Source of the DNA: Planctomycetota bacterium
GTDB taxonomy: Bacteria > Planctomycetota > JACQVV01 > JASMLP01
Direction: 5' to 3'
DNA length: 64,000 bases
Assembly (NCBI GenBank): GCA_030748635.1
Contig: JASMLP010000166.1
Location: 1-64,000 of the forward strand
The first letter of the stretch is position 1. The number at the start of each line of letters is the position of its first letter. A program made the translations under genes and the position numbers. Below the pieces are notes generated by a model. The model made no database searches. It saw only the letters and a program-made list of their open reading frames with translations, and was not told the origin of the DNA. Shown one piece after another: positions 1 to 9,893 of this stretch.

Positions 1-68
1 AGATTATTAGAGGGACGGGCGACATGCCCCGCCGATTACCAAACAGCATCATCGCTGGACTCCCTTAC

Positions 69-1505
69 TCATTCGAGTTCTCTCTCTAGATCCTCTATCG
101 TGATCTTGCGGATTTCGAGGGCCTTGGCCCGTTGAAGATTCCTGTCTCCCTCATCCAGGCCCTCGGCCTCGACATAGAAATCGGTTACCACCGAAACTTT
201 CCGATCCAAGACCCCACCGACACGTGCCAGCAACCGTCGCATCCGGCCGATGTCCGAGTCATCAAAATCTCCGATGAAAGCGACGTGACGGGACTTCTTG
301 GCATCAAAGAAGCGATTGAATACTCGGTCTCCAGCACTCACCGGATCCACTTCGTTTTCCTGAGAAACGATCGAAGCGGCGGACAATTTATCCAGCACTT
401 TCTTGACCTCGATCTTTCCACGGTAGAGCCATTGGTGACCTCGCCCCCGACGATACACGTGAAAAACAACGCCACGCTGGAGTCCCGAGTCTTTACCCAC
501 GTTGATGTAAACTTCTCCGGTAACCGGATTGGAGACCACAATCTTGCCGTCAGGAGTTTCCTCCTCGACCCGACTGGATGCCCCCCCCTGGCCCTGGGAG
601 ACGACTGCCGAAAAGCCTTTACGTGCCTGAACCAGTTCCTGGATCTGTCCTTTCAGGCTGTCTTTCTTTGCCTTGTGATTCTTTTCCATTGCAGCGATAT
701 CGGCCATCCTCTTTTCGACCCGGGCCGAAAATTCGCCGATCTTTTCACGGACATCGCTCTCTAACCTGGCCATGTCTTGAAGAACCGCATTCCCCGAGGA
801 ATTGGCCTTGTAGGCGGACTCATACCGATCACGATCTTCGGTCCATTTCTGGCGAAAGGACTTTTTCCCAGGGATGTCGTAAGCATAAGACTTGGTCCGC
901 CCCCCCTCCTCGTACCGAAGGTTTCCTCGCACCCCATCGGCAAAGGTACTCTGATGGCGCTTTTCATCCTGCTCAATGCCCTGGACCAGTTTTTCGTAGG
1001 CGCGCCAGGACTGTAATTGATCATCGAGCTCCTGGAGTTCTAACTTGCGTGCAGCGAGTACCCGTCGGAGCTTAATGGAATGTTCGACGGAATAGCCCTT
1101 GGTCCCAAACTGCCTATAGAGTTTGTCTTCCTTCGGGTTCGCACCGAACATCTCCTCGACATCATCTTCTTGATTGAAGTCCTTGATGGCGTTGATCGCA
1201 CCGCTGAGGAATGTGGACTGCGGAAAGTCCCCAGCATCTCCAGCTTCGGATGGAGATTGAAATTCATACCCCATCAAGCGCCCGAGGTAGGTGATCTGTT
1301 CTTCGAGTTCGTCTCGACGCTCCTTGAGCATTTGAACGGTGTCACCTTGATCGAGTGCTTCTAGCTTATAGCGCTGGACCTCTTCCATCTCCTTCTTGTG
1401 ATCTTCTAAAGACACGAAGGCGAGAACGGCGGAACCGATCCACAAAATAACAAATACGACTAGGGGGATAATACCGACCCCCCGATTGGATCCATACATG
1501 TCCAT
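69..1505 (-). CDS. Membrane-anchored coiled-coil protein with BRCT-like C-terminus
   Basis: I do not recognise a characterised family for the whole protein (478 aa). It has one N-terminal membrane segment (about residues 10-32), then long charged helices rich in Glu, Lys, Arg and Gln (about 33-85, 145-175, 245-300) that look like coiled coil. A small beta-rich region follows (around VSNPVTGEVYINVGKDSGLQ). The C-terminus reads HVAFIGDFDD...EAEGLDEGDRNLQRAKALEI...ITIEDLERELE, which has the pattern of a BRCT fold (inference from pattern only). The start is placed at the ATG ending at 1505 because AAGGAG lies nine bases upstream of it, whereas the ATG ending at 1514 directly abuts that site. The gene is divergent from polA and has a near-perfect consensus promoter. 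It could be a DNA- or envelope-associated structural protein; no enzymatic motif is visible. Confidence 0.75.
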   Translation of the reverse strand: MDMYGSNRGVGIIPLVVFVILWIGSAVLAFVSLEDHKKEMEEVQRYKLEALDQGDTVQMLKERRDELEEQITYLGRLMGYEFQSPSEAGDAGDFPQSTFLSGAINAIKDFNQEDDVEEMFGANPKEDKLYRQFGTKGYSVEHSIKLRRVLAARKLELQELDDQLQSWRAYEKLVQGIEQDEKRHQSTFADGVRGNLRYEEGGRTKSYAYDIPGKKSFRQKWTEDRDRYESAYKANSSGNAVLQDMARLESDVREKIGEFSARVEKRMADIAAMEKNHKAKKDSLKGQIQELVQARKGFSAVVSQGQGGASSRVEEETPDGKIVVSNPVTGEVYINVGKDSGLQRGVVFHVYRRGRGHQWLYRGKIEVKKVLDKLSAASIVSQENEVDPVSAGDRVFNRFFDAKKSRHVAFIGDFDDSDIGRMRRLLARVGGVLDRKVSVVTDFYVEAEGLDEGDRNLQRAKALEIRKITIEDLERELE

Positions 1506-1543
1506 GTCTGGCATCTCCTTGGCTCAGTTTGAGCGATCCGAGC

Positions 1544-1571
1544 ATTATAGGCCGACTTTATGCTCTGTCAA
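1544..1571 (-). promoter_or_regulatory. Consensus sigma-70 promoter for the coiled-coil gene
   Basis: On the minus strand TTGACA (1571-1566) and TATAAT (1549-1544) are separated by 16 bases. Both hexamers match the consensus exactly. The predicted transcription start is near 1537, giving a leader of about 30 bases. The block TTGACAGAGCA recurs at 1706-1696 as an 11-base direct repeat. Confidence 0.7.
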
Positions 1572-1625
1572 CGATCCTCATCCAGTTCATGTAAAAGAAC
1601 CTCGGATCAGGGATTGACCGACCTT

Positions 1626-1666
1626 GGACCAAATTTTCCTCCCAGCCCCTTGACCCGATTTGGTCC
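1626..1666. promoter_or_regulatory. Inverted repeat overlapping the polA promoter
   Basis: GGACCAAAT (1626-1634) and ATTTGGTCC (1658-1666) form a perfect 9-base inverted repeat with 23 bases between the arms. The right arm lies inside the -35/-10 spacer of the predicted polA promoter. The left arm is itself part of an odd palindrome, TTGGACCAA. The geometry suits a repressor operator; no regulator can be named from sequence. Confidence 0.4.
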
Positions 1667-1679
1667 GATCTCTTAGAAT
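1650..1679 (+). promoter_or_regulatory. Predicted sigma-70 promoter of polA-coaE(-rho)
   Basis: TTGACC (1650-1655), an 18-base spacer and TAGAAT (1674-1679) give five of six consensus matches in each hexamer. The expected start is near 1686, leaving a leader of about 105 bases before polA, which has no clear Shine-Dalgarno sequence. Confidence 0.55.
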
Positions 1680-1792
1680 CCGGACCACTTCGGTTTGCTC
1701 TGTCAAACCAACCCAACAGAACCCACACCACAATTCACTCCTCACCCCGACTCCCGGTACCGCCGGTTTGTCGTCACTTCCCACTTCCGGTC

Positions 1793-4459
1793 ATGACCGA
1801 AACCCTCTACGTCATCGACGGTCACGCTCAAGCCTATCAGGCATTTTATGCCATGGGTGGATTATCTAGCCCGAACGGCATCCCCACCGGAGCGATCTTC
1901 GGGTTTACCAACATCCTCCGTTCGATCCTCCAGAAACAGCAACCCACTTACTGTGTGGTCGTTTTTGATGCCAAAGGGCCCACTTTCCGGCATGAACGCT
2001 ACCCAGCATACAAGGCCCAGCGGAAGCCGATGCCCGAAGAACTGATCCCCCAATTCGACTGGATCAAACAGATCCTCGAGGGCTACCGCATTCCCGTTTT
2101 CGAAGTTTCCGGTTTCGAAGCGGACGATCTTATGGGAACGCTCGCCCGTCAGGCCTCAAATCTAGACATCGCAGTCACTCTCGTCACCCCGGACAAGGAC
2201 ATGAAACAACTCCTTGGCCCGCTCACAAATATGTATATATCCAGGAAGAATGAGTTCATCACCTCCGATTCACTACTGGATTCCGACGGTCTTCGGCCGG
2301 ATCAATTCTGCGACTTTTTGGGGCTGACAGGAGATTCAGTCGACAATATCCCAGGCATCCCTGGCGTAGGCCCCAAGACGGCGAAAAAGCTTCTTCTGGA
2401 GTTCGAAACGCTTGAGGCGGTCCTGGCCAGCGCGGATCAAGTCCGCGGCAAGAAACTCCAGGAACGGCTTCGGGATCACCAAGACCAAGCGCTACTCAGC
2501 CGAGAACTGGCAACCATCAACGTTCAGGCTCCGGTCGAATTCCAGCCCGACACCTGCCGCCGTCAATCCCCCGACCTGAATCGGTTGACTGAGATTTTCG
2601 AGACTCTCGGATTCCGTCGTTTTCTGAACAACTCGAGCCCCAAGAGCGTCACCAAAGATGCCCACTACCACTTAGTCGACTCGCAGGAAAAACTGAACAA
2701 ACTTCTCGCCCGTTGGAAACTCGAGTCTCGTTTTGCCTTCGACCTGGAGACCACATCCACCGATCCGACCCAGGCAACCCTCGTCGGCATCTCGGTCAGC
2801 TTCAAAGAGGCGGAAGCGTTTTACATCCCGATTCGTGTACCCAAAGGCGAAGATTACATCGAGGAGTCGACCGCTCTGGCCAGCATCGAACCGTTCGTCA
2901 CCGACCCGAATCGGGAGCGCGTGGGCCAGAACCTCAAATACGACGACGTGGTTCTTGCGTGTCACGGCATCCAACCAGGGCCCGTTTTTCTGGATACACT
3001 CATCGCGGCCTGGCTGCTGAATCCTTCGCAACGTGGAGGGCGTTCTCTGGACGCTCTTGCACTGGCTCACCTCAACTACAAAACCGTTCCGATCCATACA
3101 CTGATCGGAAAGGGAAAATCCCAGAAGACACTCGACCAGGTTTCAGTGACCGAAGTCTGCACTTATGCCTGCGAAGATGCCGACATCGCCTTCCGATTGG
3201 CTTCGATCCTGGAAAAGGCCCTCCATCAAGAAAAATTGTGGGAACTCTTCTCCCAGTTGGAGATGCCGCTACTTCGAGTTCTCGTCGGTATGGAAGCGAC
3301 AGGGATCACCCTGGATCGGGATCTCCTGAAGCAAATTTCCGAAAGGTTAGGCGAGCGAATCGAACATCTCCGGGAATGGATTCACACCTCGGCGGGCCAC
3401 CCCTTCAACATCGACAGCCCCGCTCAATTACGAACCGTTCTTTTCGATGAACTCGAACTCCCCCCGGGTAAAAAAACAAAAACCGGATACTCCACCGACG
3501 CCGAGGTCCTGGAGCAACTTCGCGACAAGCACCCGATCGCCGGATTACTCCTGGAGTACAGGGGACTCGTCAAGTTGACATCGACCTATGTCGACGCCCT
3601 ACCGAGACTCATTCACCCCACCACCGGAAGAATCCACACCAGTTTCCATCAATCAGGTACCGCAACCGGTCGCCTCTCCAGTTCCGATCCCAATCTTCAG
3701 AACATCCCTATCCGAACGACAGAAGGGCGCAAAATCCGAGCCGCTTTCGTCGCGCCAACCGCGAATCATCAATTGGTGTCGGCCGATTACAGTCAAGTCG
3801 AGCTCCGGATGCTCGCGCATCTTTCTTCTGATCAAACACTGACTGAAGCGTTCAAACACGGCGAAGACATTCACACCTCCCTCGCAGCCTCTATCTTTGA
3901 CACTTCCCCCGATCAAGTGAGTGCCGAGCAGCGTCGCCAGGCCAAGGCGGTCAATTTTGGAATCGTTTACGGCCAAACCCCTTTTGGCCTTTCCAAAGAA
4001 CTCGGCATCCCGAGAGACGAAGCCGCCGAATTCATCGATGCCTACCACCAACGATTTCCCGGTGTCACCCAATGGATCCAGGAGGTCATCAAAAGAGCTG
4101 AATCGGAAGGTGAAGTTCAAACCCTTCTCGGACGCCGACGCCCCCTCCCAGGACTCTCCAGCCAACAACCCATGCAACGCGACGCTTCCCGGCGCATGGC
4201 TGTTAACACCATCGTCCAGGGCTCGGCCGCAGATCTCATCAAACGAGCCATGATCGATGTCTATCAGGCGATCTACCAGAAGGAACTGCCGGCAACTTTA
4301 CTCCTGCAAATTCACGACGAACTTCTCTTCGAAATCGAATCTTGCCACCTCGATCAGGCCTGTCCTCAAATCGAATCTCTCATGACCAACGCGCTCCCGC
4401 TACAGGTTCCCCTTGTTGTAGATCTCGCCTCCGGTAGCAACTGGGCCGACACGAAATGA
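1793..4459 (+). CDS. polA: DNA polymerase I
   Basis: This is a full-length family A DNA polymerase (888 aa) used in gap filling, Okazaki-fragment maturation and repair. The N-terminal 5'-3' nuclease (about 1-290) begins YVIDGHAQAYQAFYA and contains the helix-hairpin-helix GVGPKTAKKLL. The 3'-5' exonuclease (about 300-490) keeps its acidic residues: FDLETTS (DxE), NLKYDD and YACEDAD, so proofreading looks intact, unlike polymerases such as Taq. The polymerase domain has motif A (DYSQVELRMLAHL), motif B (RRQAKAVNFGIVYGQ) and motif C (QIHDELLFE). The start is the ATG at 1793; no strong ribosome site precedes it. Its stop overlaps the coaE start (ATGA). The nearest upstream gene is divergent. Confidence 0.97.
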   Translation: MTETLYVIDGHAQAYQAFYAMGGLSSPNGIPTGAIFGFTNILRSILQKQQPTYCVVVFDAKGPTFRHERYPAYKAQRKPMPEELIPQFDWIKQILEGYRIPVFEVSGFEADDLMGTLARQASNLDIAVTLVTPDKDMKQLLGPLTNMYISRKNEFITSDSLLDSDGLRPDQFCDFLGLTGDSVDNIPGIPGVGPKTAKKLLLEFETLEAVLASADQVRGKKLQERLRDHQDQALLSRELATINVQAPVEFQPDTCRRQSPDLNRLTEIFETLGFRRFLNNSSPKSVTKDAHYHLVDSQEKLNKLLARWKLESRFAFDLETTSTDPTQATLVGISVSFKEAEAFYIPIRVPKGEDYIEESTALASIEPFVTDPNRERVGQNLKYDDVVLACHGIQPGPVFLDTLIAAWLLNPSQRGGRSLDALALAHLNYKTVPIHTLIGKGKSQKTLDQVSVTEVCTYACEDADIAFRLASILEKALHQEKLWELFSQLEMPLLRVLVGMEATGITLDRDLLKQISERLGERIEHLREWIHTSAGHPFNIDSPAQLRTVLFDELELPPGKKTKTGYSTDAEVLEQLRDKHPIAGLLLEYRGLVKLTSTYVDALPRLIHPTTGRIHTSFHQSGTATGRLSSSDPNLQNIPIRTTEGRKIRAAFVAPTANHQLVSADYSQVELRMLAHLSSDQTLTEAFKHGEDIHTSLAASIFDTSPDQVSAEQRRQAKAVNFGIVYGQTPFGLSKELGIPRDEAAEFIDAYHQRFPGVTQWIQEVIKRAESEGEVQTLLGRRRPLPGLSSQQPMQRDASRRMAVNTIVQGSAADLIKRAMIDVYQAIYQKELPATLLLQIHDELLFEIESCHLDQACPQIESLMTNALPLQVPLVVDLASGSNWADTK

Positions 4460-5154
4460 AGCGTCACACCCCTCTTTCTCCTGCTCGTCTGGATAAACTC
4501 CAGAAAATTCGAGACCGCATCGAAAATGCGGCGTACCTCGTGGGGATCAGCGGTGGGATCGGCAGCGGAAAATCCAGCGTTTCGGCAGAATTCAAAAGGT
4601 TCGGCTGCATACTTTTCGATGGGGATGAAGCCGCCCGCCAAGCGTTTGAGGACCCGGAGGTGCAGCAGGCCCTGAAGGACCGATGGGGAGAAAGGGTTTT
4701 TCACCCCCCCGGAGACATCAATCGCCAGGCTCTCGCAAGCATCGTATTTCAAGACCCCGAAGAGTTGAAGATTCTCGAGGAGCTGACACATCCCTGGCTT
4801 CTTTCTCGACTGGAGACAACCGTTCTTCAAGCCGTGGATGACTCCTCGACTTCCACTCTCCTTCCGGTACTCATCCTAGACGCTGCACTGCTCCACGAAA
4901 CAGGCCTTGACGCCCTTTGCGACCTCCTGATTCATGTAGATGTCGCCCGCGAAGAGAGAGTTCGCCGCGTAGTCGAACATCGTGGATGGGATGCAACAGA
5001 ACTTGAACGACGGGAATTGAACCAGATTCCGACTGAACAGAAAAAACAACTCGCCACCGTTGTCATTGACAACAACGGTCCTCCCGAAGGCGCTCAGGAG
5101 GAGATCCAGCGGATCTGGGAAACTTTCATCACACCTAAGCGCAAACGGCATTAG
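4456..5154 (+). CDS. coaE: Dephospho-CoA kinase
   Basis: This enzyme phosphorylates the 3'-OH of dephospho-CoA with ATP, the last step of coenzyme A synthesis. The P-loop [12 protein letters not shown] starts at about residue 31, followed by the family-typical FDGDEAAR (substrate-binding Asp) and later [19 protein letters not shown] in the lid region. At 232 aa it is about 30 residues longer than many CoaE proteins because of an N-terminal extension. The ATG overlaps the polA stop by four bases, which implies translational coupling. polA-coaE adjacency is common in several bacterial lineages, so the context supports the call. Confidence 0.93.
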   Translation: MKRHTPLSPARLDKLQKIRDRIENAAYLVGISGGIGSGKSSVSAEFKRFGCILFDGDEAARQAFEDPEVQQALKDRWGERVFHPPGDINRQALASIVFQDPEELKILEELTHPWLLSRLETTVLQAVDDSSTSTLLPVLILDAALLHETGLDALCDLLIHVDVAREERVRRVVEHRGWDATELERRELNQIPTEQKKQLATVVIDNNGPPEGAQEEIQRIWETFITPKRKRH

Positions 5155-5171
5155 ATAACAGGGAGATCACC

Positions 5172-6569
5172 ATGCCACACATCCGGGAGACCACCATCAA
5201 GAATTCGAGACGGGCAAAAGCCGCCCCCAATCGGATTCCCAACAAAAGACGAGGAAAATCCCCTCAGAAAGAATCCGAGCACGACTACGACAAGATCAAA
5301 AGCGCTCCACAATTTCACCTCACGGAACTCCAGAAGTTGACCACCACGCAACTTCGGTCTACCGCGTCCCAGGAAAATGTCCCCGACACTTCCGGCCTGA
5401 AGAAACAAGATCTGATTTTTCGGATCCTTCAACACCGAGTGCAACAAAATGGCCTTCTCTACGGTGAAGGGGTTCTGGAAATCCACGAGGAAGGTTTTGG
5501 GTTTCTCAGAAGCCCCAAATACAGCTATCTCCCTTCCCCGGACGACATCTATATCAGCCCGACTCAGATCCGAAGATTCAATCTTCAAACCGGCACCACG
5601 ATCTCTGGCCAGATCCGTCCCCCCAAAGAAGGTGAACGATATTTTGCCCTCCTGCGAGTTGAAGCCATCAACTGGAAGGCCCCGCAAGAAGATATCCAGC
5701 GAGCTCATTTCGATGATCTGACACCGCTCTACCCAGAAGAACGCCTGCTGCTCGAGCACGATCCGGACGGCTTGAACATGCGCATCATGGATCTCCTCAC
5801 TCCCATCGGCAAAGGTCAGCGCGGCCTGATCGTGGCGCCTCCCCGGTCGGGCAAAACCGTCCTTCTCCAAAAAATCGCTCAGTCAATCACCAATAACAAC
5901 CGCCAAACCAAACTGATCGTTCTTTTGATCGATGAACGTCCCGAAGAGGTCACCGACATGGAACGCTCGGTGGAAGGAGAAGTCATCTCCTCCACATTCG
6001 ATGAACCCGCCAGCAGGCATATCCAGGTCGCCGAGATGGTCATCGAAAAGGCCCGACGCATGGTGGAGTGTGGTCAAGATGTCGTGATCCTTCTCGACTC
6101 GATCACCCGCCTGGCGCGCGCGTATAACACCGAGAGCCCCCACTCCGGCCGAATCCTTTCCGGCGGTGTCGATGCCAGCGCGCTTCAAAAGCCTAAACGA
6201 TTCTTCGGAGCAGCCCGCAATATCGAAGAGGGCGGCAGCCTGACCATCATGGCAACCGCGCTGGTCGAAACCGGCAGTCGCATGGACGAAGTCATCTTCG
6301 AGGAATTCAAAGGGACCGGAAACATGGAACTCCATCTCGACCGACGCCTCGCGGACAAGAGAGTTTGGCCCGCCATCGACGTCACAGGCAGTGGTACCAG
6401 AAAAGAAGAGCTACTCATGGACCCCGAAGAGCTGCAAAGAATGTGGACTCTTCGAAAGGCTCTCACCGGCCTCAAACCGATCGAAGCGATGGAACGTCTT
6501 CAAGGTCTGGTCAAACGATACCGTACCAACGCCGAATTCCTGATGAGTGAGTCCTTTGGAGCGTTCTGA
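5172..6569 (+). CDS. rho: Transcription termination factor Rho
   Basis: Rho is the hexameric RNA-dependent ATPase that ends transcription at Rho-dependent sites. The protein (465 aa) has a basic N-terminal extension of about 50 residues ([18 protein letters not shown] region). The Rho N and cold-shock-type RNA-binding domains follow ([27 protein letters not shown]). The ATPase domain has Walker A ([12 protein letters not shown]), Walker B ([16 protein letters not shown]), the conserved segment [20 protein letters not shown] and the arginine-finger region. The Ala-to-Ser change in the usual PPRAGKT sits in the P-loop but keeps Lys and Thr. It starts 17 bases after coaE with GGGAG just upstream of the ATG, so it probably belongs to the polA-coaE transcript. 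No intrinsic terminator is obvious after it. Confidence 0.96.
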   Translation: MPHIRETTIKNSRRAKAAPNRIPNKRRGKSPQKESEHDYDKIKSAPQFHLTELQKLTTTQLRSTASQENVPDTSGLKKQDLIFRILQHRVQQNGLLYGEGVLEIHEEGFGFLRSPKYSYLPSPDDIYISPTQIRRFNLQTGTTISGQIRPPKEGERYFALLRVEAINWKAPQEDIQRAHFDDLTPLYPEERLLLEHDPDGLNMRIMDLLTPIGKGQRGLIVAPPRSGKTVLLQKIAQSITNNNRQTKLIVLLIDERPEEVTDMERSVEGEVISSTFDEPASRHIQVAEMVIEKARRMVECGQDVVILLDSITRLARAYNTESPHSGRILSGGVDASALQKPKRFFGAARNIEEGGSLTIMATALVETGSRMDEVIFEEFKGTGNMELHLDRRLADKRVWPAIDVTGSGTRKEELLMDPEELQRMWTLRKALTGLKPIEAMERLQGLVKRYRTNAEFLMSESFGAF

Positions 6570-6682
6570 CCCTTCATTCACCCTTCGGCGATTTCGGTTT
6601 CATCACTCCTTGCGCGCCCGGAACCCTTCTTTCTCTCCCTGAAGACTTTTCTGGGCGCTTCATCAGGAGTTCGACCGTCGGT

Positions 6683-6711
6683 TTGACACAAGAACACGGG
6701 TTGAGTAGTCT
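6683..6711 (+). promoter_or_regulatory. Predicted ileS promoter
   Basis: TTGACA (6683-6688), a 17-base spacer and TAGTCT (6706-6711). The -35 is perfect and the -10 is weak. The leader to the ileS ATG would be about 50 bases. Confidence 0.45.
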
Positions 6712-6767
6712 CCTCCACCTCCCGCTTACCTCGCTTCTTTTCACTCCAGACCGACTACCGAGGCCTC

Positions 6768-9700
6768 ATGTTCTGCGACGTCCCCAAAATCCCCGATTTC
6801 CCGGCACTCGAGAAGGAAATACTCGCGTTCTGGGAAGACAATGAAATTTTTGAAAAGCGGGTCAAACTGAACCAGGGCAAGCCTGCTTTCAGCTTTATCG
6901 ACGGCCCGATCACGGCCAACAATCCGATGGGTGTCCACCACGCCTGGGGACGGACATATAAGGATATTTACCAGCGATATCGGGCCATGAACGGTTTTGA
7001 CCTTCGCTACCAGAACGGTTTCGACTGCCAGGGTCTCTGGGTCGAAGTCGAGGTGGAAAAAGAGCTCGGCCTGGATTCCAAAGGGGCCATTCAAGAGTAC
7101 GGCATGGACCGATTCAGCGAAGCTTGCCGGGCTCGAGTCGAACGCTTTTCCAAGGTGCAATCCGAGCAATCCCGACGTCTCGGCCAGTGGATGGACTGGA
7201 ACGACTCCTACTTTACGATGTCGGACCGGAATATCGAAACAATCTGGCACTTCCTGAAAACATGTCACGACAAGGGTTGGCTCTATCGGGGTTATCGTCC
7301 CATGCCCTGGTGCACCCGGTGCGGCACCAGTCTTTCACAGCACGAACTCGCCGACAGCTACAAGGAGATTACCCACGAAGCGGTCTACATCAAATTACCC
7401 GTGACCGGTGAAGCCGATCTCTTTTTCCTCGTCTGGACCACCACCCCATGGACCTTGACTGCCAACACCGCGCTGGCCGTCAACCCGGATCTCGACTATG
7501 TAAAGGTCCGTCAAGGAGAAGAGACCTACATCCTCTCCGCCGCCCGCCTAGAAGCGATCGAGGGTGAGCACGAAATCGTGGGAACGATCAAAGGATCCCA
7601 ACTCGTGGGACTCACTTATCGTGGCCCGATCGACATCCCCGCCCGTCAGCAGGCCAGATTGCGCGTCATCCCCTGGAACGAAGTTTCCGCCGACGAAGGT
7701 ACCGGGATTGTTCATATCGCCCCCGGCTGTGGTGCGGAAGACTACGAACTGAGTCGCACCCTGGACCTGGAAGTCATCATGCCGATCGACGAAAGTGGCA
7801 TGTACCCAACTGATGAATACGAAGAATTTGGCGGTGAAAATGTTTCCGGCATCGCCTCACGAATCTTTGATCACCTTCGTACCCAGGGCTATTTTTACCG
7901 TACCGAATCTTACCAGCACCGATATCCCCATTGCTGGCGTTGCCAGCAGGAATTGGTCTTCCGCTTGGTCCACGAATGGTTCATCTCTTGTCGAGAAATT
8001 CGCGAGCCGATGAAAGCCGCGGCCGAGCAAGTGCAGTGGATCCCATCCCATGTCGGCAAACTGATGCAAGACTGGCTCGACAACATGGGAGACTGGTGTA
8101 TCAGTCGCCGTCGCTTCTGGGGACTTCCCCTTCCGTTTTATCGCTGTCAGTGCGGCACTCTAACCATCTTGGGAAGCCGAGCCGAACTGGAACAACGCGC
8201 GACCGATTCCCTCGAGGACCTCCGAGAGCTTCATCGCCCCTGGATCGACAAGATCCGGATCCAATGCTCCGAATGCGGGAACCCGGTGGAGCGAGTGACC
8301 GAAGTGGGCGATTGCTGGCTCGATGCCGGTATCGTCCCGTTCTCTACCCTCGACTACACGAATTCGGACCGATCCTACTGGGATCGATGGTTTCCGGCGC
8401 AGGTTGTGGTTGAAATGCGAGAACAGGTCCGCCTCTGGTTCTATTCTCTCCTTTTCATGGCAGTCACTCTCGAGAATCGTCCCCCTTACAAAACCGTCGT
8501 CGCCTATGAACGGATGCTTGACGAATCAGGAGGTAAATTCTCCAAAACGCGCGGGAACATGATTCTCTTCGACGAGGCGGCCGAACGGATGGGAGCCGAT
8601 GTCATGCGATGGCTCTACGCCGCCGCTCCTCTGGCGACCGACATTCGTTTCGGTTACGAACCCGCCGAACAATCCAAACGCAAACTGATGACTCTCTGGA
8701 GCGTGTACTCCTTTTTCGTATTGACCGCCAACACCGAGAAGCCGGACCTTACCGTTGCGTACGATCCCGCTCGATGCACCGACCTGGACCGATGGATCCT
8801 GGCCAAACTCAACCGCTTGATCGATTCTGTCAAAAACAGCCTCGAATCCTACGACACGGCCTCGGTTGTGGACCATGGAGAAAGGTTCTTTGAAGACCTG
8901 TCCAACTGGTACCTCCGTCTCTCCCGACGTCGTTTCTACCACGGGAAAGATCCGGAATCTTTCCGAACGCTCTTCCACGTCCTGACCACAACGACCCGCA
9001 TTCTGGCACCTGTCATTCCTTTTACATGCGAAACCATCCACCAGAATTTACGCACGGGGGCCGATGAGTCCTGGCCCGAGAGCGTCCATCTTTCCGATTT
9101 TCCAGAATCCCAACCCTGCGAAGAGGATGATGACCTCATCGCGGACATGGCACAAATTCAGAACGTGGTTCGCTTAGGCCTTCACGCTCGAAAAGAGTCA
9201 GCGCTCAAGGTTCGCCAACCGCTTTCATGCGTGACGCTTCATCTGACCTCGACCAGCGTTCGCAAATCGATAGATCGGTTCAGAGAGATCGTACTCTCAG
9301 AATTGAATGTGAAAAATATCCAATTCGAAGACAATCTAGATCAACTGGTCTCCTACTCGATCAAACCCAATTTTCGCACACTGGGGCCCAAACTCGGACC
9401 GGACGTCAAGTCGGTTGCCAGCCAGTTAGCCTCTATAGACTCCACGCAAATTGCGCAAAAAGCCGCGGCGGGAGAAGCGATTTCCTTGTCCTTACCCGAT
9501 GGTCGATCTGTAACCATCGAGGCAGAGGACCTGGATATCCGTCAGACCTTCGCGGAAGGATTCAGTCAAGATTCCGAGGCGGGCATTGCCCTCCAGATCG
9601 ACACCGTGATCGATGACACCCTTCGAGCCGAAGGAGTGGCTCGCGATCTCAAACGGAAAATCCAGGAGATGCGCAAGGAGGCAGGGCTCGCAGTGACGGA

Positions 9701-9887
9701 TCGAATCGAGATTCGCTATGACGCTCAAGATCCGACGCACGAAGCGATCGACGCACACCGGAAATGGCTCATGGAGGAAACCCTCACTGAAGACCTTTCC
9801 TGCGGTTCGGGTGAAGCAGGCTGGAGATCCAAATCCTTCGACCTGGGAGGAACGCCCATCACCCTGTCGCTTCGTAAACACTCATAA
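6768..9887 (+). CDS. ileS: Isoleucyl-tRNA synthetase with swapped GVHH signature
   Basis: This class I aminoacyl-tRNA synthetase charges tRNA-Ile. At 1039 aa it has the length of the eukaryotic-like (IleRS2) type. FSFIDGPITANNPMGVHHAW places GVHH (residues 55-58) where the canonical HxGH signature should be, so positions 1 and 3 are exchanged. The second signature is KFSKT (590-594) instead of KMSKS. The CP1 editing domain is present (FLVWTTTPWTLTANTALAV), as are Cys-containing zinc-type motifs (PWCTRCGTS; RYPHCWRCQQ; CSECGNP) and a long C-terminal anticodon-binding region. Published work on IleRS2 describes GXHH variants as intrinsically hyper-resistant to mupirocin. No second ileS is in the window. 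A general 'class I tRNA ligase' label is the cautious alternative, but DGP...WLD and the editing-domain motifs favour IleRS. Confidence 0.9.
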   Translation: MFCDVPKIPDFPALEKEILAFWEDNEIFEKRVKLNQGKPAFSFIDGPITANNPMGVHHAWGRTYKDIYQRYRAMNGFDLRYQNGFDCQGLWVEVEVEKELGLDSKGAIQEYGMDRFSEACRARVERFSKVQSEQSRRLGQWMDWNDSYFTMSDRNIETIWHFLKTCHDKGWLYRGYRPMPWCTRCGTSLSQHELADSYKEITHEAVYIKLPVTGEADLFFLVWTTTPWTLTANTALAVNPDLDYVKVRQGEETYILSAARLEAIEGEHEIVGTIKGSQLVGLTYRGPIDIPARQQARLRVIPWNEVSADEGTGIVHIAPGCGAEDYELSRTLDLEVIMPIDESGMYPTDEYEEFGGENVSGIASRIFDHLRTQGYFYRTESYQHRYPHCWRCQQELVFRLVHEWFISCREIREPMKAAAEQVQWIPSHVGKLMQDWLDNMGDWCISRRRFWGLPLPFYRCQCGTLTILGSRAELEQRATDSLEDLRELHRPWIDKIRIQCSECGNPVERVTEVGDCWLDAGIVPFSTLDYTNSDRSYWDRWFPAQVVVEMREQVRLWFYSLLFMAVTLENRPPYKTVVAYERMLDESGGKFSKTRGNMILFDEAAERMGADVMRWLYAAAPLATDIRFGYEPAEQSKRKLMTLWSVYSFFVLTANTEKPDLTVAYDPARCTDLDRWILAKLNRLIDSVKNSLESYDTASVVDHGERFFEDLSNWYLRLSRRRFYHGKDPESFRTLFHVLTTTTRILAPVIPFTCETIHQNLRTGADESWPESVHLSDFPESQPCEEDDDLIADMAQIQNVVRLGLHARKESALKVRQPLSCVTLHLTSTSVRKSIDRFREIVLSELNVKNIQFEDNLDQLVSYSIKPNFRTLGPKLGPDVKSVASQLASIDSTQIAQKAAAGEAISLSLPDGRSVTIEAEDLDIRQTFAEGFSQDSEAGIALQIDTVIDDTLRAEGVARDLKRKIQEMRKEAGLAVTDRIEIRYDAQDPTHEAIDAHRKWLMEETLTEDLSCGSGEAGWRSKSFDLGGTPITLSLRKHS

Positions 9888-9893
9888 TAGAGC

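Noticed and set aside
2713-3450. 245-codon frame inside polA
   Set aside because: Its product is an Arg/Pro/Ser-rich out-of-frame translation of the polymerase gene.
6620-6670. Possible hairpin CTGAAG/CTTCA-T-CAG after rho
   Set aside because: Short and mismatched with no following T-run; not a convincing terminator.
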